DNA from: Liquidambar formosana
Taxonomy: Eukaryota; Streptophyta; Magnoliopsida; Saxifragales; Altingiaceae
Assembly (NCBI GenBank): GCA_039720395.1
Contig: CM077820.1
Span: forward strand, 12,733,848 to 12,797,847
Reading direction: 5' to 3'
DNA length: 64,000 nucleotides
Of the stretch, positions 57,466 to 64,000 are shown in pieces. The notes under the pieces were generated by a model. The model did not search any database and was not told where the DNA came from. It saw nothing but the letters and a program-made list of their open reading frames with translations. Each line of letters begins with the position of its first letter. Position 1 is the stretch's first letter. The position numbers and the translations under genes are program-made.

Positions 57466-57708
57466 TGGGAGAGGATCAGTGCTGAGTTGATAAAACTCAG
57501 CATAGTGCGAAGGTAAAATGGACCTTTAATAGATTTTGGATGGCTTGGATTTAAGTATCAAAAAATTGTCCATTGAAGCCATTTTGGTAATTTCAGTAGT
57601 AACTTTTGATCTTTAAATCCGACCCATCCAAAAACTAATCAAATGATCCATTTCACCTCTGCACCGTGTTGAGCTTATAAAACTCAGCACTGAATCCTCT
57701 CTCTGCCC
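57466..57708. mobile_element. Foldback MITE, family S, copy 1
   Basis: Inverted ends around gagaggatcagtgctgagtt / aactcagcactgaatcctct; flanked by AAATAAC on both sides (57459-57465, 57709-57715). Central part aaaattgtccattgaag. Lies about 300 bases upstream of the paralogue exon; its copy in unit 2 is at 60557-60800. Confidence 0.8.
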
Positions 57709-57954
57709 AAATAACAATGGACACGGCCGGCAGTCTTCCGGAATGGACACGCATATATGAACGCCTAGTCATGCACAAATTCAACGTCAAAATTTGAAAT
57801 GTGTGGTTTAAAGTTGCCTCTTAATAGGTCTCAAGTATTCTTGTGCACGAGGACGAGCTTTGATCGAATTCATGAGAGAAAAGGCGGTCAACTACCTCGG
57901 GTTATCTTAGGAAAAAAAAAAAAAAAAAAAAAAACCAAAGGACCATCCTCCGGG

Positions 57955-57963
57955 TTATATATA
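57955..57963 (+). promoter_or_regulatory. TATA box of peptide paralogue 2
   Basis: cgggTTATATATAgtctgctgag, the same context as at 26740 and 61041. Confidence 0.7.
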
Positions 57964-58013
57964 GTCTGCTGAGTCCTCAACATGCCTCAATTTGTATGGC
58001 TCTAATAAGAAGA

Positions 58014-58178
58014 ATGGCTTCCAAGAAGCTACACATTATTTGGGTGGTTCTCTTGATTTTCATGCTTCTTCTAGCTTCAGAAGTTGCTGCTGCAAGGATC
58101 TCCAAGCCTTATATGACTCCTAAGACAACTACCTCTCCCTCAAGTTTTTTTTTTTTTTTTTTTTTTGGTGCAAAATAA
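58014..58178 (+). pseudogene. Peptide-gene paralogue 2, exon 1, donor lost
   Basis: Start chosen at 58014 by homology (an in-frame ATG at 57996 would add six residues). Encodes MASKKLHIIWVVLLIFMLLL, ASEVAAARISKPYMT: a signal peptide and the SKPYMT motif as in the 26.8-kb gene. Where that gene has gacct|gtaag, this has gactcctaag, so the GT donor is gone; reading through gives PKTTTSPSS, a Phe run and a stop at 58176-58178. No PPQGYN/DSPQGHN repeat exon is found downstream. Probably a broken copy, though it could give a short secreted product. Confidence 0.75.
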
Positions 58179-58188
58179 ATTGGGAATG

Positions 58189-58222
<34 letters not shown>

Positions 58223-58843
58223 TATACTTTTCCAGATGGAAGATGCTGTCATTACGAAAATTTTTAGGCGGATTGCCCGATTTCCTATATGTCTAGAACT
58301 AATGTGGTGAAGTACTTTTGGAATTATTGAGAATTTGAGACTATATGGTCACCTGTTTTTGAAAAATAAAATAAAATAAAATAATATTTTATACCGTATC
58401 GATCAACCCTAACTTCAAGTTCCGTGAATAGCACCCCCTAGAGGTCTTAAACTGACAAGAATACAGGCTATTTCCGTGAATAGCACCCCCTAGATTTTTT
58501 TTTTTTTCCTTTTTTCTTTTATATATTTTTGTTTTATTTTCTTCATTGTTTTATAGAGCTCCAGGACGCAGGATTTTACTCCAGTATGTGTCATTTTCAA
58601 TTAGTTGTTACTATTTTATCTTAATTCTAAATGTTTAGAAAATCAATTACCTTCAATACGTAACAAGAAATTTTTTTTTTCTTGCTTCACAATAACAAGA
58701 TAAAAGAACACATTAAACTAACAATGCATAGAAAAGGCTTTTTTCTAATCTGTTAGTAGCGTTATACTATATTCCAAATTGAAAAAAAAAAGGCTAAAAG
58801 CCCAAGTACATGAGAGCAAACATTAGAACTAAAATATCTATCA

Positions 58844-59050
58844 ATTATACTCAAGCAAAAGACCACTTTTGCACCTGAGACATTCAAACAAATAAGAGAA
58901 AAAAAAAATTTACTGATTTTTTTTCCTTTTTTTTTTTTTTTTTGTAATTACTTATTTGTACGTACACCCTAAAATAAATATTTGGCAACCCTATTTTCTT
59001 ATTTGTTTGAATGTCTCAAGGGCAAAAATAGTCTTTTGCTTAAGTATAAG
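58844..59050. repeat. Inverted repeat within duplication unit 1
   Basis: Arms 58844-58901 (tcaagcaaaagaccactttt, gacattcaaacaaataagag) and 58992-59050 (tttcttatttgtttgaatgt, cttttgcttaagtata) face each other over about 90 bases of T/A runs; copy in unit 2 at about 62175-62380. Foldback MITE or MITE relic. Confidence 0.7.
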
Positions 59051-60556
59051 GTTGTGGGTGTGTTGTTCACCCGCCTCAATTATACATTTGTCCTTCCCCT
59101 GTTTATAAGGGAAATGAGATATATGGCAATCAATTGTAACAATTAATTGCAGCAACAAGACATGCTAATTTGGTATCCTATGATAACTAAGGGAGTGTTA
59201 ACAGTTGTCTATTTTAACAATGCCACATCAATTGTTATCTTTTATTGTTGTATTTAGTTGTTACCTATAGCATTACTCGGTTTTATATCATTGTCTTATT
59301 AAGATTAAAAAATGGGGGAATTACATATTGATCCGGCTACGAGTAAATAATTACACGTAGTACAAATGATTACTAAAATGCGCTCCTAACCACACCAACG
59401 AGTAACAATTCTGGGCATACTTCGACCATTTAACTAGAATTTTTCTGACATGTCTAATTTGATGAAGAGAAAGGGAGGGAAAAAAAATGAAGAGGAGAAG
59501 CAATAGAGTTTGAAACTTCTTTTTTTTTTTTTTTTTTTGTTTAATGTTGCTAGAGTTCGAAAGTTTGACCGATGTATTTTGGGAAATACACAGAACTTCG
59601 ACAAACCCCTGAAGCACAAATCCTCTCTCTTGCTTGTCTCAGAATCTTTTACCTGCACATACCCACAAAGACACAAACAGACTCGTCTCGTGCCCAACTT
59701 CCCATGAACTGAAAAGAGAAAAAACAAAAGTTTAACTCGTTATACACACACATATAGAGGATGACGATAAGGTAAGCACGTGCTATTATAACTTATATTA
59801 ATACTCGCATTAAGAGTTGTGCCTTGTACATTAGTGGTTAATAAATTAAATTTTTGTACCTTAAGTTCATAATAATTATAAATTAAATTTTTGTTTCTAT
59901 ATATATCTATATATATATATATATCTATTCCTATATTATAAAAAGGAGTGTGTACTTGGCTTACTTCAGCCTGGTTTGGTCGTTCCAAATAAGACATTTG
60001 GTTGCACCTCCAGACATCAAAACCAATATGGTTGGACCCTTAGAAGTCATGGGTCCATGGCTAAGTTGCATTCATTAGTTTAAATGGACCTAATTATCAT
60101 TTTTTTGGTGTAGAATCATTTGCCCCTGCAATAAATTAAAAAGACTTTAAACATACTAAACTAAATATAATTTACTAACTAGAAAATATAAATTAGGGAG
60201 AATTATCAATGAATATTTTATGATTATCAGTAAACTATTAGTCAATCGCGTGAGAAGAATTTAGAGATTATTTCTATGTGAAAGGGATAATATAATCCAA
60301 ATCCATGGCAGATGGCAACTGTTGTCCAAGGGCGGCTAGCTACCCAACCCCATTTTCCAAATCATAAATGTCACATTTCACATGCATCTAAAATGTGGAA
60401 TCTTAGCTCTGTTTGGATATTCAAATGTAGGTAAACTGATATTTGTGAAGGAAAAAAAATGTCATTTCCAATGGTGGGCTCTAGGCGGATCTGTGAAGAG
60501 ATTAGTCCTTTTGGTAGTTTTAAGTGCAAAGTTTATGGACTGAGGTAAAAAATAAC

Positions 60557-60800
60557 TACGAGAGGATCAGTGCTGAGTTGATAAAACTCAGCATAATGCG
60601 AAGGTAAAATGGACCTTTAATTAGATTTTGGATGGCTTGGATTTAAGTATCAAAAAATTGTCCATTGAAGCCATTTTGGTAATTTCAGTAGTAACTTTTG
60701 ATCTTTAAATCCGACCCGTCCAAAAACTAATCAAAGGATCCATTTCACCTCTGCACCGTGTTGAGCTTATAAAACTCAGCACTGAATCCTCTCTCTGCCC
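60557..60800. mobile_element. Foldback MITE, family S, copy 2
   Basis: Unit-2 copy of the element at 57466, flanked by AAATAAC (60550-60556, 60801-60807). Confidence 0.8.
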
Positions 60801-61040
60801 AAATAACAATGGACACGGCCGGCAGTCTTCCGGAATGGACACGCATATATGAACGCCTAGTCATGCACAAATTCAACGTCAACATTTGAAATGTGTGGTT
60901 TAAAGTTGCCTCTTAATAGGTCTCAAGTCTTCTTGTGCACGAGGACTAGCTTTGACCGAATTCATGAGGAGAGAAAAGGCGGTCAACTACCCCGGGTTAT
61001 CTTAGGAAAAAAAAAAAAAAACAAAGGACCACCCTCCGGG

Positions 61041-61050
61041 TTATATATAC
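61041..61050 (+). promoter_or_regulatory. TATA box of peptide paralogue 3
   Basis: cgggTTATATATACtctgctgag. Here the distance to the start codon is enlarged to about 290 bases by a MITE and a partial exon duplication, which would become part of the leader. Confidence 0.65.
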
Positions 61051-61090
61051 TCTGCTGAGCCCTCAACATGCCTCAATTTGTATGCTCTAA

Positions 61091-61305
61091 TAAGTGCCTG
61101 TTTGGATGAGATTCTGGGAGGCCCAAAATCTCTTCTGATGGCCCATAATCACTTCTGAGAGTGTTTAGATAAAAGTGAGAAAAGTAATTGTAAGCCCAAA
61201 AGAGATTTTGAGGCCAATTTACTCAAGCTGCCTCTCTCCTGATTCTGATTCAGCTTCTGATTCTACTTCTGATTCTATTCTGAAACTATCCCAAACAGGC
61301 ACTTA
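61091..61305. mobile_element. MITE in the leader of paralogue 3
   Basis: 215 bases with perfect 15-base inverted ends TAAGTGCCTGTTTGG / CCAAACAGGCACTTA. Unit 1 has the uninterrupted site (ctaataagaag). TA on both sides of AGTGCC...GGCACT could be a mariner-type target duplication; superfamily uncertain. Confidence 0.8.
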
Positions 61306-61334
61306 GTGCTGCTGCAAGGATCTCCAAGCCTTAT

Positions 61335-61440
61335 ATGGCTTCCAAGAAGCTACACATTATTTGGGTGGTCCTCTTGATTTTCATGCTTCTTCTAGCTTCA
61401 GAAGTTGCTGCTGCAAGGATCTCCAAGCCTTATATGACTC
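61335..61440 (+). CDS. Peptide-gene paralogue 3, exon 1 (signal peptide)
   Basis: ATG at 61335 opens MASKKLHIIWVVLLIFMLLL, ASEVAAARISKPYMT, 35 residues, identical to paralogue 2. Unlike paralogue 2 the donor is intact (gactc|gtaag). An acceptor after a 100-base intron (cttttccag|atgg, exon at 61541-61572) would give a 45-residue secreted product ending HGRCCHYENF with a stop at 61570-61572. That second exon is unrelated to the repeats of the 26.8-kb gene and rests on splice-site look only. Just upstream (61308-61334) a second copy of the exon-1 end (gctgctgcaaggatctccaa) remains from a local duplication. Confidence 0.6.
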
Positions 61441-61540
61441 GTAAGACAACTGCCTCTCCCTCAAGTATTTTTTTGTTTTTTTTTTTTGGTGCAAAATAAA
61501 TTGGGAATGCTCATATATATATATATATATACTTTTCCAG

Positions 61541-61572
61541 ATGGAAGATGCTGTCATTACGAAAATTTTTAG
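61541..61572 (+). CDS. Possible exon 2 of paralogue 3
   Basis: After ttttccag the phase-1 continuation reads ten residues (HGRCCHYENF) and stops. The acceptor tttccag is shared with the 26.8-kb gene, but the sequence after it is not. Chance cannot be excluded. Confidence 0.3.
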
Positions 61573-63303
61573 GCGGATTGCCCGATTTCCTATATGTCTA
61601 GAACTAATGTGGTGAAGTACTTGTCGTGAAGTACTTTTGGAATTATTGAGAATTTGAGACCATATGGTCACCCGTTTTTGAAAAATAAAATAAAATAAAA
61701 TAAAATTTTATATCGTATCGATCAACCCTTCCTTCAAGTTCCGTGAATAGCACCCCCTAGAGGTCTTAAACTGACAAGAATACAGGCTATTTCCGTGAAT
61801 AGCACCCCCCTAGATTTTTTTTTTTTTTTTCCTTTTTTCTTTTATATATTTTTCTTTTATTTTCTTCATTGTTTTATAGAGGTCCAGGACGCAGGATTTT
61901 ACTCCAGTATGTGTCATTTTCAATTAATTGTTACTATTTTATCTTAATTCTAAATGTTTAGAAAATCAATTACCTTCAATACGTAACAAGAAATTTTTTT
62001 TTTTCTTGCTTCACAATAACAAGATAAAAGAACACATTAAACTAACAATGCATATAAAAGGCTTTTTTCTAATCTGTTAGTAGCGTTATACTATATTCCA
62101 AATTGAAAAAAAAAAAGGCTAAAAGCCCAAGTACATGAGAGCAAACATTAAAACTAAAATATCTACCAATTATACTCAAGCAAAAGACCACTTTTGCACC
62201 TGAGACATTCAAACAAATAAGAGAAAAAAAAAAATGACTGATTTTTTTCCTTTTTTTTTTTTTTTTTTTTTGTAATTACTTATTTGTATGTACACCCTAA
62301 AATAAATATTTGGCAACCCTATTTTCTTATTTGTTTGAATGTCTCAAGGGCAAAAATAGTCTTTTGCTTAAGTATAAGGTTGCGGGTGTGTTGTGCACCC
62401 GCCTCAATTATACATTTGTCCTTCCCTTGTTTATAAGGGAAATGAGATATACAGCAATCAATTGTAACAATTAATTGCAGCAACTGATATGGCATGCTAA
62501 GTTGGTATCCTATGATAACTAAGGGAGTGTTAACAGTTGTTTACAATGCCACGTCAGTTGCTATCTTTTATTGTTGTATTTAGTTGTTACCTATAGCATT
62601 ACTCGGTTTTATATCATTGTCTTATTAAGATTAAAAAGTGGGGGAATTACAGATTGATCCGGCTACGAGTAAATAATTACACGTAGTACAAATGATCGAT
62701 TACTAAAATGCGCTCCTACCCACACCAACGAGTAACAATTCTGGGCATACTTCGACCATTTAACTAGAATTTTTCTGACATGTCTGATTTGATGAAAAGA
62801 AAGGGAGGGAAAAAAAAATGAAGAGGAGAAGCAATAGAGTTTGAAACTTTTTTTTTTTTTTTTTTTTTGTTTTGTTTAATGTTGCTAGAGTTTGAAAGTT
62901 TGACCGATGTATTTTGGGAAATACACAGAACTTCGACAAACCCCTAAAGCACAAATCCTCTCTCTTGCTTGTCTCAGAATCTTTTACCTGCACATACCCA
63001 CAAAGACACAAACAGACTCGTCTCGTGCCCAACTTCCCATGAGCTGAAAAGAGAAAAAACAAAAATTTAACTCGTTATACACACACATATAGAGGATGAC
63101 GATAAGGTAAGCACGTGCTATTATAACTTATATTAATACTCGTATTAGGAGTTGTACCTTGTATATTAGTGGTTAATAAATTAAATTTTTGTACCTTAAG
63201 TTCATAATAATTATAAATTAAATTTTTGTTTCTATATATATCTATATATATATATATCTATTCCTATATTATAAAAAGGAGTGTGTACTTGGCTTACTTC
63301 AGC

Positions 63304-63431
63304 AACAGGTGATATGGCTTTCTCACATTAGTTCCCTCTAAAATCCTCTTCTGATATTCACTTGAGACCTACTATGATGATGTGAGCATCTCTCTCTTTT
63401 TTTCCCTTTCCCATGTGCCGGTGTGCCCGCT

Positions 63432-63483
<52 letters not shown>

Positions 63484-63739
63484 CTCTCTTCCTCCCTGAT
63501 AAGATCCACTCTCTTTCTCTCTACCCCCCTCTTTTCCTCCCTTATTAGATTCTCTCTCTCTCTCAGGCTTACTTTAAAATTCAAATTTTGAAAATCCTTT
63601 TCACTTATCTCATAACTTTCACCAACGCGTGCCGGGAAGCAAAGAGGTTCAGAATCCCGGAAGAAGATGAACGCGAACAAGGGAAGGCTCATTTTTGGTT
63701 CAATTTCAGGGTTTTGATTCATCTACAAAGTTTGCGATT
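63304..63739. other. Unique sequence with CT repeat before Helitron end
   Basis: Contains (TC)n at about 63436-63477 and further TC-rich runs; then atgaacgcgaacaagggaag and less AT-rich sequence. Probably interior of the Helitron ending at 63766; its 5' end is not identified. Confidence 0.45.
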
Positions 63740-63767
63740 CCCGCGCATCGCGCGGGTTTATACTAGT
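63740..63767 (+). mobile_element. Helitron 3' terminus
   Basis: Perfect 7-base-stem hairpin CCCGCGC-ATC-GCGCGGG (63740-63756), then TTTATA and CTAG at 63763-63766, followed by T. This is the canonical Helitron 3' structure and A|T insertion context. No helicase gene is in view; probably non-autonomous. Confidence 0.75.
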
Positions 63768-63782
63768 ATAGATATATATATA

Positions 63783-64000
63783 TAGGATGATGATCAGGTA
63801 AGTACGTGCTGATATAATTTATATCAACATCCGTATTGGGAGTTGTACCCTGTACATTTGTGGGATATGAGGTACATTGGATCAATGCAAGGGGTACAAC
63901 CCCCAATGCATGATGCTGATATAACTTATATCAACATGTACTGATGGGAACATAACCATAACCGTTACGGTTATGTTTCCATCAGTACGTGTTGATATAA
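63783..64000. repeat. Dispersed repeat with large inverted repeat, cut by window end
   Basis: aggatgatgatcaggtaagt and the following 70 bases match 59757 and 63091 (aggatgacgataaggtaagc). From 63919 arms ttatatcaacatgtactgat/ gggaacataacc and gttatgtttccatcagtacg / tgttgatataa form an inverted repeat of at least 32 bases around ataaccgttac. The last arm runs off the window. Confidence 0.7.

Larger units (their letters stand above)
56877..59967 (+). repeat. Large tandem duplication, unit 1 (3.09 kb)
   Basis: From agcctggtttgatcgttcca to ggcttacttc. Unit 2 (59968-63303) follows directly with high identity (mostly single-base differences and run-length changes by eye). Contains an upstream block, a foldback MITE, a peptide-gene exon 1, AT and TAAAA runs, and a second inverted repeat. 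The junction shares AGC, consistent with unequal exchange. Confidence 0.95.
59968..63303 (+). repeat. Large tandem duplication, unit 2 (3.34 kb)
   Basis: Same sequence as unit 1, longer by a 215-base MITE (61091-61305) and a partial exon-1 duplication. Ends ggcttacttcagc, then unique sequence. Confidence 0.95.

Noticed and set aside
58440..58640. Second candidate for exon 2 of paralogue 2 at gctccag|gacgcagg
   Set aside because: Resembles the acgcggagtacagg start of the true exon 2 only over a few bases and shows no PPQGYN-type repeats after it.
63372..63722. Arg/Glu-rich minus frame and Ser/Leu-rich plus frame
   Set aside because: Generated by the CT/GA simple repeat; no domain.
1..64000. 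CRISPR arrays, bacterial operons, origins
   Set aside because: The direct repeats seen are tandem, microsatellite or transposon repeats in a plant genome; no regular spacer structure.
1..64000. Functional tRNA genes
   Set aside because: B-box-like sequences at 7.74, 46.6 and 49.57 kb belong to SINE-like repeats; no complete cloverleaf seen by eye. A tRNAscan run would settle it.

Overview
The window is nuclear DNA of a flowering plant, most likely a woody or otherwise TE-rich eudicot. The signs are GT-AG introns, TATA boxes, plant-only families (LRR receptor kinase, CYP86B-type P450, plant mobile domain), and plant Copia, Gypsy, MITE, SINE, Helitron and 5S-derived repeats. It is AT-rich and gene-poor; most of its length is mobile-element sequence of different ages.

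Layout: 1-1517 is the kinase half of an LRR receptor-like kinase, with one intron and a 1-base frameshift. 2.5-7.1 kb holds a degenerate repeat block and a probable solo LTR split by a 3.7-kb gag-protease-only Gypsy element. 7.1-15.9 kb has a SINE, two gene fragments, Helitron-like ends, a Stowaway MITE and two foldback elements. 15.9-22.3 kb is a minus-strand CYP86B-like gene cut near its C-terminus by a 4.76-kb Copia element. 22.4-26.6 kb carries several copies of an upstream block of a small-peptide gene, hAT and foldback MITEs, and a pararetrovirus-like fragment. 26.8-28.1 kb is an intact two-exon gene for a secreted, tandem-repeat peptide precursor. 29.9 kb has a 5S rRNA pseudogene. 31.0-38.9 kb is a truncated minus-strand Gypsy (Tat-like) element carrying an antisense plant-mobile-domain gene. 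40.8-51.1 kb has a hAT MITE, two solo LTRs and a tandem duplication hosting a Mutator-like insertion. 51.8-55.8 kb is a non-autonomous LTR element whose LTRs resemble the 31-kb one. 56.9-63.3 kb is a recent 3.1/3.3-kb tandem duplication, each copy carrying an exon-1 paralogue of the peptide gene. The window ends in a Helitron-type 3' terminus and a large inverted repeat.

The most interesting item is the peptide family. The 26.8-kb gene encodes a 177-residue protein: a 26-residue signal peptide, a linker, and eight perfect-period 16-residue repeats alternating PPQGYN and DSPQGHN types. Its repeat exon has no ATG in the true frame, so a simple ORF search misses it. The two paralogues at 58.0 and 61.3 kb keep promoter and signal-peptide exon but lack the repeat exon. 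A receptor kinase of the MIK2-like type lies about 25 kb away; a ligand-receptor link is only a hypothesis.

All calls were made by eye. Boundaries of LTRs and MITEs supported by target-site duplications are good to the base; those of degenerate repeats are approximate.
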